A DNA stretch of 64,000 bases, taken from the NCBI RefSeq assembly GCF_029210395.1, contig NZ_JARGDP010000010.1, positions 1 to 64,000 of the forward strand. Reading direction: 5' to 3'. The stretch comes from Petrocella sp. FN5. GTDB taxonomy: Bacteria; Bacillota; Clostridia; Lachnospirales; Vallitaleaceae. Within the stretch, counting starts at the first letter, position 1, and the number at the start of each line of letters is the position of its first letter. A program made the position numbers and the translations under genes. The notes beneath the pieces were generated by a model. It saw nothing but the letters and a program-made list of their open reading frames with translations, searched no databases and was not told where the DNA came from. Shown piece by piece: positions 33,181-42,901 of the stretch.

Positions 33181-34251
33181 ATGAAGAATAATTATGCAAC
33201 AGAGGTAAAAAGTGTTCTATTTCAATTGATTCACGACGTATCAAATGTATCTTATTTGTTTTCTGAAAATCCAGAAAGTGATTTTATACGAAATAGAAAA
33301 TTAAATTTCGAAACAATGATCCATATGATGCTCACTATGGAAGGAGCATCTCTCTCTAAAGAGATGCTTGAGTATTTTCGGTTTTCTTCTGATACGCCTA
33401 CCGTCTCTGCATTCAACCCACAACGCAAAAAAATCATGCCGGAAGCTTTCGAGTTCCTTTTTCATGAGTTCAATGATTTTTATCCAGGTTCAAGGAAATA
33501 TGAAGGATATAATCTTATTGCATGTGATGGAACTGACATTAATTTTTTTAGGAAAGCTGATGACAAATCTCTTAGTGACTCGAAAGCATTATTACCCGTC
33601 CTGACTGATTTCTTCATCAAGCATCCACTTATCAGACCTGACGTCGTCCTTGGTGATTCTGCTTTTGATGCTATACATCTTTATAAAAGATTGTTTTCAG
33701 ACCTTAATTTCAACAAATCTTACATACCTCTTAATAGTAGATCTTCCTTAAAAAATAATAGCTATACTATTAACAATGATGGTATACCTTGTTGTCCGAA
33801 TGATTCAAATCTTCCCATGAAACCTGAAGGAAATACATCACATCTTCATTGTAAAGTGCCTACATTCAAGTTTGTCTGTCCCAAAATGAAGTGGACTAAG
33901 TGTGATGATGGCGTGAGTTGCCGGCGTCACAACTGCGATAACCCTAGTACCGATTCCCTCTGCGGGCGGATGATCTATATATATCCTGAACAAGATCTTC
34001 GGGCTTATCCTGGTACAATTCGCGGTACGGATGATTGGATTACTACCTATAAAGAACGAGGCGTTGTAGAAAAAACCATCAATCATTTTAAAGATAGTTT
34101 TTGTATCGCTAATCGTAAAACTCAAAATGCTAAAACATTACATGCAGACTTATTGTTATCTGGAATTACTCAACTACTCACCATTATACTTGCTGATAAG
34201 ATACAAAATCATAAATACATCAGGAGCATGAAACCATTAATTGCATGTTAA
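33181..34251 (+). pseudogene. DDE transposase, apparent fusion of two families / internally deleted
   Basis: An open frame of 356 codons behind a good AAGGAGG. Residues 1 to about 122 look like the N-terminus of one clostridial IS4-type transposase (FETMIHMMLTMEG, then LIACDGTDINF with the first Asp). From about residue 130 it looks like the C-terminal part of a different IS4-related family (SDSKALLPVLTDFFIKHPL, FKFVCPKMKW, DLRAYPGTIRGTDDW, EKTINHFKDSF). The middle of the first family and the start of the second are missing around codons 122-130. Intact members of these families are, as I recall, over 400 residues. It is therefore probably inactive, though D and E residues of both parts remain. 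Confidence 0.6.
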
Positions 34252-34336
34252 TCACAATGCTTGTTCAGATATAAATTTTTATCCACAACCTAGTTTTCTG
34301 GGTCTCTAACTATTCTTAACTAATGAGTTTCGCAAT

Positions 34337-34681
34337 TACCTATATAAATCCATGATGAATCTTCAAACAATCCTTCATTCAATGTACCAATGGTTACTAG
34401 TAATTTTGCTCATATAAATCAATATATATATGTTTTGGATGGTATCATCTTGGGTTGGCGCAAATGAAAATGCAAGTTTTGATTCCCCTATCTTTTATTT
34501 CTAAGGTCACAACTTTACTATTTCATTTCATACTGTCATACCTATGTTTTCTTATATGACAGAGCTGATAACCGTCCGTAACTATTGGTAAAATACAAAA
34601 AAAATATGCAAAAAATAGACCTTAATTAGCTAAAAGATAGCCAAAGTCAATTACATATTTCAAAAGATATTAAAATACTGA
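34337..34681. other. non-coding stretch between the IS-like element and lrgB
   Basis: About 345 AT-rich bases with no supported gene, promoter or RNA fold that I can see. Together with the terminator at 34682 it separates the accessory island from the glucarate operon. Confidence 0.4.
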
Positions 34682-34730
34682 AAAATCCAAGTAGGCAACC
34701 TAATTATAATCAATTAGACTTTCTACTTGG
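34682..34730 (-). terminator. terminator of the glucarate-lrg operon
   Basis: CCAAGTAG (34687-34694) pairs with CTACTTGG (34723-34730), with an inner CTAATT/AATTAG helix. On the minus strand the hairpin is followed by a T-rich tract, 48 bases after the lrgB stop codon. Confidence 0.7.
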
Positions 34731-34777
34731 ACGAACTCTATCAAGCACTCCCTTATTCATGTTTTCTCATTTATAAC

Positions 34778-35485
34778 CTAAAAATAACCTAGCATTCGAA
34801 TCACCAAGGGCGCCAATATGACCGTTACCAATCCGGCTATGCCTATGGATAAGCCACTCATGGCACCTTCTACTTCACCCATTTTTATGGCTTCACCTGT
34901 TCCAAGGGCATGAGCTGATGTGCCAATTGCCACGCCGATGGCTACAGAATCCTTAAGTCGTAATACTTTAAATACAAGTCTAGCAATAATGGCACCGGTA
35001 ATGCCGGTCATGACAATGGCCGCTACGGTAATCTCCGGTATACCGCCAATCTGCTTAGATACTTCTATCCCAATCGGTGTTGTTATGGACTTGGGCACCA
35101 GAGATAGGCCTAATATATGCTCAATATCAAATAACTTCGACAGTAGAATGACCGATAGAATGCTCACAAAGGAGCCGACGGTTATGCCTACTAGTATGGG
35201 TATGCCATTTGTTTTCAGCAAGGCTCTATTCTTATAAAGTGGCACGGCCAAAGCAACCGTTGCAGGTCCTAGGAAAAAACTTATGATTTGCCCACCTTGG
35301 TTATAGGTTTCAAGATCTATATTTAAGAATGTCAGTACAACGATAACCAGAATGATGGCAATTAACAAAGGATTCAGTAGTGATATTTTCGTTTTCTTAT
35401 TGATCCAAATACCAATCTCAAAGGCCATTAAGGAAATCAGTACCCAAAAAATGGGTGTTGTTAGAATTACATCTATGTCATCCAC
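34778..35485 (-). CDS. lrgB: LrgB/CidB-family membrane protein
   Basis: A 235-residue protein with about six to seven membrane helices and the LrgB-family segments LVPKSITTPIGIEVSKQIGG and GTSAHALGTGEAIKMGEVEG. It overlaps lrgA by 13 bases and starts with GTG. LrgAB homologues transport pyruvate in some Firmicutes, and the plant homologue PLGG1 carries glycerate and glycolate. Here the pair closes an operon that generates pyruvate and glycerate, so a carrier for one of these is the likely role. A holin or murein-hydrolase regulator role is the older annotation and fits the context less well. Confidence 0.88.
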   Translation of the reverse strand: MDDIDVILTTPIFWVLISLMAFEIGIWINKKTKISLLNPLLIAIILVIVVLTFLNIDLETYNQGGQIISFFLGPATVALAVPLYKNRALLKTNGIPILVGITVGSFVSILSVILLSKLFDIEHILGLSLVPKSITTPIGIEVSKQIGGIPEITVAAIVMTGITGAIIARLVFKVLRLKDSVAIGVAIGTSAHALGTGEAIKMGEVEGAMSGLSIGIAGLVTVILAPLVIRMLGYF

Positions 35486-35820
35486 CTCCTAAGAGCATGA
35501 ACCACCCATGCCGTCATCACCATGACCAGAATCGTTGTAACAATGGCTATAAAAACCAGTATATGCCAGCTCTCTTTTAGCATGCCCGTTACGGCTAGCA
35601 AACCAACGCCCGCCGGTATAAACAAGATGGCAAGATGATTCAGCAGAAATTTGCTGATCCCTTCAACTTGATCTAATTTGACGAGACCGGTTTGAAGGGC
35701 CAGCAACATAAGTATCATACCCATAATGTTGCCTGGTATGGGTATCTTAAAAACTTTATTAAGAATCTCACCCAGTACCACCATCAGTAGTAATATGATA
35801 ATCTGTCTAATCCATTTCAT
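35473..35820 (-). CDS. lrgA: LrgA/CidA-family membrane protein
   Basis: A 115-residue protein with four hydrophobic helices and the LrgA pattern: KIPIPGNIMGMILMLLALQTG near residue 25 and FIPAGVGLL near residue 70. It is the holin-like partner of LrgB and overlaps it by 13 bases. It starts 60 bases after the glycerate kinase gene and appears to belong to the same transcript. The proposed role is as the small subunit of a pyruvate or glycerate carrier (inference from context). Confidence 0.87.
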   Translation of the reverse strand: MKWIRQIIILLLMVVLGEILNKVFKIPIPGNIMGMILMLLALQTGLVKLDQVEGISKFLLNHLAILFIPAGVGLLAVTGMLKESWHILVFIAIVTTILVMVMTAWVVHALRRWMT

Positions 35821-35880
35821 AGAGATGCCTTTCTTTATGCAAACATGTTTCTAAATGTTTCTAATTACTTGTCTGTCTAT

Positions 35881-37128
35881 TTATTTACACAGCAGAACGA
35901 TGAGATCATTCACGTTGGTACCGGTCGAACCGGTCATAATGAGATCGCCGCTGGCTTGAAGTGCATGGTAAGAATCGTTGTTATCCAAATAAACTTCCGG
36001 TTCCATGCCGGTTGCTCTGATCTTCATTGCGGTGGTGCCGTCCACCATACCCCCTGCAGCGTCTGTAGGACCGTCCGTTCCATCTGAACCGACAGAAAAA
36101 ATCAAAGTTCCTTCAAGACCTTCAATGCCAAGGGCTGCAGATAAGGCCAGTTCCTGATTGCGTCCGCCCATACCTTTACCGATAATTCTTACCACTGTTT
36201 CACCGCCTACAATCATGGCAATTGGTTTTTTGAGATGGGTTTTATGACTATGTATTTCTCTCGCAATGGCGGACAAAAACTTACCCGCCTCTTTGGCTTC
36301 GCAGTCTAAGGTGGAGGATAATATAATCGGCTGATAACCCAGAGCTTTTGCTGATTCAGACGCAGCGTCACATAAAGCGCTGACACTACCGGTTATCACT
36401 GTTTCACAGTTGGTAATTTCCTTCGGTGTTTCGATGCTTAGAACCTCTAACATCTCATCTGTAACCGTCAAATCATACTTATTAATGATTTTAAGGGCTT
36501 CTTCAGAGGTGGATCCATCCGGATAAGCCGGTCCAGAAGCGATGGCATCTAATCGATCACCAATAACATCGGATAGAACTATGGCAAAAATAGACGCTTT
36601 TTTACAATGTAGGGCGAATTTGCCACCCTTCACACCTGATAGATGCTTTCTAACCGTGTTAATCTCTACAATATCAGCGCCACATCCTAAGAGTTGCTCC
36701 GTTATATCCATGATGTCTTCTAACATAATACCGGGCATTGGCTTTTCAAAAAGAGCTGAACCACCACCTGATACAAGGAAAATAACATGGTCTTCTTCAC
36801 TTAGATTTTCGACCAATGCGATGGCCTTTGAAGCACCTAATACTGAATTTCCATCTGGAATTGGGTGTCCCGCTTCAACAATCTCAAAACCATCAATAGG
36901 TCCTTTTGCGTGGTCATATTTGGTAATAACAAGACCGACATTTATTTGTTGACCTAAAGTTAGCTGTGTAGCTTTTGCCATATTCCATGCTGCTTTTCCA
37001 ATTGCAATTACCACAACTTTTCCTGAGAATTTCCTATTTTCAAGGGCTTTGATTACTGCCGCTTCCGGCAATACGGCTTCTATGGCGCTCCCTATAATTG
37101 TACTACCATCTTCTCTCATTGTTTTCAT
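35881..37128 (-). CDS. glycerate 2-kinase (MOFRL/DUF4147 family)
   Basis: A protein of about 415 residues of the TtuD/GckA glycerate kinase class. It has the N-terminal IAIGKAAWNMA loop, the substrate segment FLVSGGGSALFEKP, and the C-terminal MOFRL region with GGRNQELALSAAL and SVGSDGTDGPTDAAGG. It converts D-glycerate to 2-phosphoglycerate, the last step of the glucarate route. It is non-homologous to E. coli GarK but fills the same step. I chose ATG 37128, eight bases after AAAGGTG; the longer frame from 37146 overlaps the upstream gene and starts with TTG. Confidence 0.9.
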   Translation of the reverse strand: MKTMREDGSTIIGSAIEAVLPEAAVIKALENRKFSGKVVVIAIGKAAWNMAKATQLTLGQQINVGLVITKYDHAKGPIDGFEIVEAGHPIPDGNSVLGASKAIALVENLSEEDHVIFLVSGGGSALFEKPMPGIMLEDIMDITEQLLGCGADIVEINTVRKHLSGVKGGKFALHCKKASIFAIVLSDVIGDRLDAIASGPAYPDGSTSEEALKIINKYDLTVTDEMLEVLSIETPKEITNCETVITGSVSALCDAASESAKALGYQPIILSSTLDCEAKEAGKFLSAIAREIHSHKTHLKKPIAMIVGGETVVRIIGKGMGGRNQELALSAALGIEGLEGTLIFSVGSDGTDGPTDAAGGMVDGTTAMKIRATGMEPEVYLDNNDSYHALQASGDLIMTGSTGTNVNDLIVLLCK

Positions 37129-37142
37129 CCATCCATCACCTT

Positions 37143-38051
37143 TCAAATCGAGGGTTCAATCAAGTCCAAATCCACAAGTACTTTTCTTATGTCATTCATT
37201 CTACTTTCACTACAATGGTCTATAGGCTTAATAGGATGACCCACCTTTAGACCTAGCAGGTTCATACAATCTTTCATAACTACTGGAAAACTGCCATAGC
37301 TGTAAGTGTTTCTAAGGGGTATAAGCTTGTATTGGTCTTCCATGGCCCCTTTTAAATCGCCAGCCATATATTTTTCATAGATGGATACAACCAGTTTAGG
37401 TGCCACATTAGCGGTACCGGCAACACATCCCACACCACCATAAGCTAAAGTACCATAGATATAATAATCTGTTCCGCTTAGAACCTTAAAGCTTGAAATG
37501 TCTTCCGTTACTCTAATGTATTCAATGGTTTGTGCAAAATCTAAAGATGTATTCTTTACGCCAATAATATTTTCTATTTGAGCCAGCTTTCTAAGTAAGG
37601 CTGGAGAAATATTGTTGGTGGTTTTACCGGGATTGTTATATAAGATTACCGGTATTTTAATAGCGTCTGCAGCGGCTTTAAAATGATGCAACATCTCTTC
37701 TTCATTGGGATTGATAAACATAGGGGTCAGTAAAGTGACCGCATCTGCACCTGCCGCTTCAGCCATTTGGGCTGTTTTTATACAAGCACTGGTGGTGATT
37801 GCGCCTATTCCGGCGTAAACCGGTACCCGCTTGTCTACATGAGCTACGGTGATCTCAACTGCTTTTTTCTGACTGGCTTCATCAAGGGCATAGAACTCAC
37901 CGTTGCTTCCAAGGACAAAAATACCATGGACGCCGCCTTCAAGAACATAGTCAATGACCCTCTTAAGCCCTTCTTCATCCACCTTCTCATTTTCATCTAC
38001 CGGCGTAATAATCGGTGGAATCACGCCTTTTAAATCATCTATGCTCAACAT
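37143..38051 (-). CDS. DHDPS/NAL-family aldolase, probable 5-keto-4-deoxyglucarate aldolase
   Basis: A 302-residue TIM-barrel class I aldolase. The Schiff-base lysine is in IIGVKNTSLDF and the general tyrosine in VILYNNPGKTT. In place of the GTTGE motif of true dihydrodipicolinate synthase it has GSNGEF, which argues for a different keto-acid substrate. Between GarD and glycerate kinase the pathway needs an enzyme that cleaves 5-keto-4-deoxy-D-glucarate to pyruvate and tartronate semialdehyde. No GarL homologue is present, so this protein is the best candidate. A KdgD-type dehydratase role is less likely because a tartronate semialdehyde reductase and glycerate kinase are in the same operon. 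Confidence 0.8.
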   Translation of the reverse strand: MLSIDDLKGVIPPIITPVDENEKVDEEGLKRVIDYVLEGGVHGIFVLGSNGEFYALDEASQKKAVEITVAHVDKRVPVYAGIGAITTSACIKTAQMAEAAGADAVTLLTPMFINPNEEEMLHHFKAAADAIKIPVILYNNPGKTTNNISPALLRKLAQIENIIGVKNTSLDFAQTIEYIRVTEDISSFKVLSGTDYYIYGTLAYGGVGCVAGTANVAPKLVVSIYEKYMAGDLKGAMEDQYKLIPLRNTYSYGSFPVVMKDCMNLLGLKVGHPIKPIDHCSESRMNDIRKVLVDLDLIEPSI

Positions 38052-38105
38052 TTTACTACCTCCTTGATTGTATGGCTCTGTTAATGATGCCTATTCACCT
38101 ATACT

Positions 38106-39620
38106 TTAGGTTACAGGGGCCGGGTTAAAAAGACAAATAGCATTTTCTATGCCCCAACGGTCTGCCCAGGTCTGCTTTTTACCACTGGCAACGTCTAAGA
38201 TCATATCATAGATTTCCTGTCCGACCGACTCTATGGTCGCTTCTCCAGTAGCAATCTTTCCGGCATTGATATCAATAAGATCACGCCATCTGTCTGCCAA
38301 CGCGTTGCGACTGGCAACCTTTATGACCGGTGCCATAGCAAGTCCATAAGGGGTGCCTCTGCCTGTTGTAAATACTTGCAACGTGATACCTGAGGCAAGC
38401 TGACATGTGCCACATACAAAATCACTGGCCGGTGTTGCGGCATAAACAAGGCCTTTTTTTGTGGCTTTCTCACCCGGTGACAAGACTTCAACAATCGCTG
38501 ATGATCCTGATTTTGCTATTGAACCTAGAGATTTTTCTACAATATTGGCCAAGCCGCCTTTTTTATTGCCGGGTGTGGGGTTGGCATCACGATCCACACA
38601 ACCTCTGGCTAGATAATCATCATACCATGCCATTTCTTTTTTGAGTTTGTCTCCTACTTCTTGATTGATGGCTCTAGGGGTTAATAAGTGCACACCGTCT
38701 CGGACTTCGGATACCTCAGAAAAAAGTACGGTAGCACCGGCTCGAACCAGTAGATCTGCTGTGTGGCCAACCGCCGGATTAGAGGTTACGCCTGAAAAAG
38801 AATCACTACCGCCGCATTGTAACCCTATAACCAAGTCCGATACAGGACATACTTCTCGAACCCTTTTGTTCAAACGCTCTAAGATGACCTTTGCCTTAAA
38901 AACGATGGCTTCAACCATAGGCATAAAGCCCATCTCATCTTGTAACATCACCAAATTTTCAGGTATGATATCCGAAAACAATCGCTCCGGCATAAGCTTC
39001 TCACATCCCAAACTTACCATCAACATCTCACCACCAAAGTTGGGGTGTGTGGATAGATTCCTAAGGGTTCTAATGGGTATAATTGCCTCCGGTGCATTAA
39101 TGGCTACCCCACAACCATAATTATGATTAATCGGCATAATGCCGTCCACATTGGGGTAATTTGGCAATAGGCTTTTTATTTGTTCAACGGCAATATTAAG
39201 TACACCTTCAACACATTGAACACTGGTCGTAATGCCGAGCATATTTTTGGTACCCACACGACCATCCTTGTTTCTATAGCCTAGGAAGGTTTGACCTTCC
39301 AGTACAGGCAGGGGCTTGGGCACTTTGGTGGCTACGGACAGTTCTTCAAGTGGCTTGGCTGCCGGAAGCACCACCATGGTTTCATCAATCCAACTGCCTT
39401 TTTGTATGGTTGACTTGGCATAACCTATGACCTCACCATATCGTATGATGGTGTCACCCACTTCAATATTTTGAAGGGCTATTTTATGGCCTTGAGGTAT
39501 GTCTTCACCTGCGGTTAAATCTTCCGATAGGATTGTACCGGCTTTAATACCCGCTTCATCTACGACAATTTCCACATTATCCATGGGATTCACTCTTATT
39601 AATAATGGCTTTTTACTCAT
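38106..39620 (-). CDS. garD: galactarate/altronate dehydratase family protein (GarD/UxaA type)
   Basis: About 504 residues with the two-part structure of the family: an N-terminal SAF-like domain (about 1-90, ending near [16 protein letters not shown]) and a large catalytic domain with [25 protein letters not shown] and [11 protein letters not shown]. The conserved cysteines fit an iron-dependent dehydratase. The start is ATG 39620, eleven bases of spacing region after GAGGAGAT; an earlier ATG at 39650 lacks a good site. In this operon it should dehydrate D-galactarate to 5-keto-4-deoxy-D-glucarate, complementing gudD. An altronate substrate cannot be excluded from sequence alone. Confidence 0.85.
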   Translation of the reverse strand: MSKKPLLIRVNPMDNVEIVVDEAGIKAGTILSEDLTAGEDIPQGHKIALQNIEVGDTIIRYGEVIGYAKSTIQKGSWIDETMVVLPAAKPLEELSVATKVPKPLPVLEGQTFLGYRNKDGRVGTKNMLGITTSVQCVEGVLNIAVEQIKSLLPNYPNVDGIMPINHNYGCGVAINAPEAIIPIRTLRNLSTHPNFGGEMLMVSLGCEKLMPERLFSDIIPENLVMLQDEMGFMPMVEAIVFKAKVILERLNKRVREVCPVSDLVIGLQCGGSDSFSGVTSNPAVGHTADLLVRAGATVLFSEVSEVRDGVHLLTPRAINQEVGDKLKKEMAWYDDYLARGCVDRDANPTPGNKKGGLANIVEKSLGSIAKSGSSAIVEVLSPGEKATKKGLVYAATPASDFVCGTCQLASGITLQVFTTGRGTPYGLAMAPVIKVASRNALADRWRDLIDINAGKIATGEATIESVGQEIYDMILDVASGKKQTWADRWGIENAICLFNPAPVT

Positions 39621-39720
39621 ATTGATCTCCTCTATATTTTTGCCACTCACATTTGTATTCTTCTTAAGATCTTTCTCTACTTATTTCATGACTGAACTCT
39701 AAGATTGTGTAATAACCACT

Positions 39721-41211
39721 CTATACTCGTGTTTCTTTATGATGTTTTCTATTGTCATAAAAAGCATAGGCTAAGGAGGCAAGAATAAGAACCCAAACAG
39801 CCAATCCAATCGGTCTTGAGAAAAAGACACTTAAATGACCACCTGATCCTTTTAGAGAATCAATGAAGTATTTCTCAAGATCACGTCCTAAGATAAAACC
39901 AATTAAGAAAGTTGTAACCGGTAAATCCAACTTAGAAAATATATAACCTACAAGTCCAAAGATGACCAAGGTAAATACATCCACCATATTCCCACTTCTG
40001 GTTGAAAAAGCGCCAACGACACATAGCAAAACAATGCCAGGATACAGTTTGTTTTTGGGTATATTAATTATCTTAGCGATGTATTTAATGGGGTAGAACA
40101 TAACAATGAACATGAAAATATTGGCAATCAATAAGGCAAATAATATGGTGTTCCATATCACAGGATTCTGCGTTATGAATAAAGGCCCAACTTGTATGCC
40201 TTGGAGGATAAAGGCACCAATTAAAACGGCTGTTGTACTGTCACCTGGAATCCCAAGAGACAAGAGCGGCACTAAGGCACCACCGGTTAGACCATTATTA
40301 GCCGACTCACTGGCAACCAAACCCTCAACAGCGCCTGTACCTAATTTTTCAGGGTCTTTTGAAAAGGTTTTACACTGAGAATAGGCCAACAAGGAAGCGG
40401 CACTACCACCAATGCCAGGTAAAATACCCATAAAAGTACCAATAGAACCGGATCTTAGCATATTGATAAATTGTCCTTTAAAATCTTTAAATGAAAACTT
40501 TTTGGACTGATCTCCTTTTAGTATATCCGTATGCATCATGGTTTGCTTCATCCCTTTTTCAGCTTCTTGGAATAGCTGGGAAAAAGCAAAAAGTCCAATC
40601 AGTACGGGTAGGAGTTGGAATCCATCTCGCAGTTCCATAGAGAACATCGATGGCACCAATCTAAGTGTTTGATTGTCCGGAAAGACCCCCATTAAAGATA
40701 TAAAAACACCTAAAAACCCAGTAAATATACCTTTGGTCATTTTTCCTTTGGATAATGCAGCAATAACCGTCATGGCAAAAAGTATAATTAAGAATTTTTC
40801 AACTGCGGAGAACTTAATGGCAAGTCGTGCCAATACCGGCGTGAATAAGGCTAATACCACTAAGCTGAGTATACCACCGAACAAAGACGCTGTAATCCCT
40901 ATTCTAAGTGCTCTTACCCCTTCACCCTTCATTGCCATGGGATGTCCGTCAAAACCCGTTGTAACCGATGATGGTGTCCCTGGTATATTCATGAGAATCG
41001 CAGGTACAAGACCACCGCTGATACCACCAACATACAATCCTAATAATAAATATACCGATGTTGTTAAGTCATAAGCATAGGTCAAAGGCAAAAATATTGC
41101 AATGGCCATTGTTGCTGTCATACCCGGTAGGGCACCAAATATGATCCCTATAACCACACCAAGGAGTGCTATGACACCTTCTAAAATACCAAACTCTATC
41201 ATCTCTATCAT
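39721..41211 (-). CDS. tctA: tripartite tricarboxylate transporter permease, TctA family
   Basis: A 496-residue membrane protein with about twelve helices. The TctA signatures are visible: IFGALPGMTATMAIAIFLPLTY near residue 25 (the G-A-L-P-G-M motif) and GILPGIGGSAASLLAY near residue 265, followed by GDSTTAVLIGAFILQG. It is the large channel subunit of a secondary transporter that works with TctB and the binding protein TctC. In this operon the likely substrates are D-glucarate and D-galactarate rather than citrate (inference). Confidence 0.93.
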   Translation of the reverse strand: MIEMIEFGILEGVIALLGVVIGIIFGALPGMTATMAIAIFLPLTYAYDLTTSVYLLLGLYVGGISGGLVPAILMNIPGTPSSVTTGFDGHPMAMKGEGVRALRIGITASLFGGILSLVVLALFTPVLARLAIKFSAVEKFLIILFAMTVIAALSKGKMTKGIFTGFLGVFISLMGVFPDNQTLRLVPSMFSMELRDGFQLLPVLIGLFAFSQLFQEAEKGMKQTMMHTDILKGDQSKKFSFKDFKGQFINMLRSGSIGTFMGILPGIGGSAASLLAYSQCKTFSKDPEKLGTGAVEGLVASESANNGLTGGALVPLLSLGIPGDSTTAVLIGAFILQGIQVGPLFITQNPVIWNTILFALLIANIFMFIVMFYPIKYIAKIINIPKNKLYPGIVLLCVVGAFSTRSGNMVDVFTLVIFGLVGYIFSKLDLPVTTFLIGFILGRDLEKYFIDSLKGSGGHLSVFFSRPIGLAVWVLILASLAYAFYDNRKHHKETRV

Positions 41212-41261
41212 CTTCCCTTTCTAAATGAGTTCAAATCAATATAAATTTGACCTCTCAACCT

Positions 41262-41672
41262 TTATGGTAAAGTAACGCCGAACATGTAACCGAATATGAA
41301 CCATATCAACATCGTTTCAATAGTGGCGATACCTATGGATATAAGAATCGATTTTATTTCTCGACTGCCTTTGTAAAGCACGTTGAACAAAGAAATAAAT
41401 AAGATACCGGCCGGAATAAAACCTAAAAGGTTCATGGTCATGATATATAAAATCAAGAGTATGCCTGTTCCAAGTAGCTTCACTCGATCATAATTTTCAA
41501 TAAAAAAATGTTTGTGCTTCAAACTCAATAAGGGACGGTTCTCTTTCTTCGCTTTCATAATTGCTTGAATCAACAGAATTATAGAAAAAATAATCAATAT
41601 GCCGAAAATAATTTTGGGTCCTATGGTATGGGATTGTGAGTAAACAATTTTAATTCTAAATAAGTCTGACAT
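41262..41672 (-). CDS. tctB: tripartite tricarboxylate transporter small membrane subunit, TctB family
   Basis: A 136-residue protein with four hydrophobic helices and the usual TctB spacing: one N-terminal helix, a polar stretch of about 20 residues, then three helices. Sequence conservation in this family is low, so the call rests on topology, size and its position between tctC and tctA. Confidence 0.82.
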   Translation of the reverse strand: MSDLFRIKIVYSQSHTIGPKIIFGILIIFSIILLIQAIMKAKKENRPLLSLKHKHFFIENYDRVKLLGTGILLILYIMTMNLLGFIPAGILFISLFNVLYKGSREIKSILISIGIATIETMLIWFIFGYMFGVTLP

Positions 41673-41798
41673 TGTTTAAGCTCCTTCTATATGTTACTTA
41701 AGATCTTTTCTAAGTGTTATCTAAAGGAATAATGAGGGTAGAAGGATGTACATTCTACCCTCATAAGTCTTTTATCATTATTTTAAATCACAGTCACC

Positions 41799-42827
41799 TT
41801 ATTGTACAGTTAATACATCAAGAGAAGGTGCTGCCTTAATTAAAGCATCTAATGAATCTCTTTTAGCCATAATATGTGTTTTTGTATCTGCTGATGGTAA
41901 ATATGCCACCTTGTACTTCTGTTTTGCCATATCATCAATAAAGGCTTGGTCTTTTGAAATCTCAAGAGCAGCTTGATCCAGTTCATCTACAAAAGCTTGA
42001 GGTGTTTCTTTTGGAAGATAGATGATAAACTCTTTTGAAAAGGCAAATGGCGCGCCGTTTAAAGTTACACCAAGATCTGCAAAAGTAGGGATATCCGTTC
42101 CATCAATCTTATCTAGTAAAGCTACAAACTTCATCTTAAGTTGGTCTTCGACACCTTCCTCAGTATATTGAAGTAAAGAAGAATAGTCAGCAAAAATAAT
42201 ATCGGTGTTGCCATCCCAAAGCATTTGAGATTTTTCAGCTGTGGACCCACCGACTACGACGACAATTCGATCGGCCACATCTTGACCATAAGCTTCTACA
42301 ACCCATTCATAGTAAGATATAAAACCGATATGAGATACACCGCCGGCTTCAACTGCTGCACGTACGATTTCGTCTGGATTGGCTGCTAAGTAGTCCGCCA
42401 TTTCTTTCATATCATCATAAGGCGCATCTGCCGATGCCGCAAAACATCCACCAGGGTTCAGTCCGATACGGGGACCAATCACCATATTCTCAAGACCATA
42501 TTGCTCATCAAAGGCGCCAAAGGATATGCCAAGATAGGTCATATCATGGAACATCATAATTGTGTTGCCATCCGGATCTGCTTTAGCCAATGTCTCAAAT
42601 GCAGGTCCTGCCCCAACAGCATCTACTTTTGTGTTTGCATTAAGGGCTTTTGACAAATAACGCATGGCCATGTCAGCAATCATATACGAATCCCCTGTTG
42701 TTGATGTGGAACCGATGACGACTCTTACATTTTTCCCATCAAAGGTCGTTGTTTCTTCTTTTTTACATCCCGCCAAACTTGTTGCTGCTAATAACACCAC
42801 CATAAACAGTACCAATACTTTTTTCAT
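41799..42827 (-). CDS. tctC: tripartite tricarboxylate transporter substrate-binding lipoprotein, TctC family
   Basis: A 342-residue extracytoplasmic binding protein. The signal peptide ends in a lipobox (SLAGC), so Cys21 should be lipidated and anchor it to the outer face of the membrane. The mature part has the Bug/TctC layout, including VRVVIGSTSTTGDS near the start and GGVSHIGFIS in the middle. It delivers the sugar diacid to TctAB. It follows gudD in the operon after a short intergenic region with a perfect palindrome. Confidence 0.87.
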   Translation of the reverse strand: MKKVLVLFMVVLLAATSLAGCKKEETTTFDGKNVRVVIGSTSTTGDSYMIADMAMRYLSKALNANTKVDAVGAGPAFETLAKADPDGNTIMMFHDMTYLGISFGAFDEQYGLENMVIGPRIGLNPGGCFAASADAPYDDMKEMADYLAANPDEIVRAAVEAGGVSHIGFISYYEWVVEAYGQDVADRIVVVVGGSTAEKSQMLWDGNTDIIFADYSSLLQYTEEGVEDQLKMKFVALLDKIDGTDIPTFADLGVTLNGAPFAFSKEFIIYLPKETPQAFVDELDQAALEISKDQAFIDDMAKQKYKVAYLPSADTKTHIMAKRDSLDALIKAAPSLDVLTVQ

Positions 42828-42862
42828 TTCTCTTCTCCTTTTTCAATCATATTCCTATTATA

Positions 42863-42882
42863 AACTTGAATCATTTCAAGTT
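42863..42882. promoter_or_regulatory. palindrome between gudD and tctC
   Basis: AACTTGAA-TCAT-TTCAAGTT has perfect eight-base arms and lies 36 bases upstream of the tctC start. It may be an internal operator, or an mRNA hairpin that raises the level of the binding-protein message, as is common before transporter binding-protein genes. Confidence 0.45.
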
Positions 42883-42901
42883 ATAGGTGCTTTAATTTGC
42901 T

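Larger units (their letters stand above)
33031..34331 (+). mobile_element. IS-like element (IS4-superfamily type), probably non-autonomous
   Basis: TCATTTAGTTAAGAA at 33032-33046 and its near inverse TTCTTAACTAATGA at 34313-34326 form imperfect terminal inverted repeats around the transposase gene. The pentamer GCAAT flanks both sides (33026-33030 and 34332-34336) and may be a target duplication. The left end also contains a hairpin with a T run at 33052-33094, which could shield the transposase from outside transcription. Boundaries were judged by eye. Confidence 0.5.

Noticed and set aside
34252-34777. Search for a hidden gene or RNA between the transposase and lrgB
   Set aside because: Only an inverted-repeat end and a minus-strand terminator were found; the remaining AT-rich sequence has no supported frame or fold.
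36542-36952. Plus-strand frame of 136 codons across the glycerate kinase gene
   Set aside because: It is antisense to a conserved enzyme in a continuous minus-strand operon and has no ribosome-binding site.
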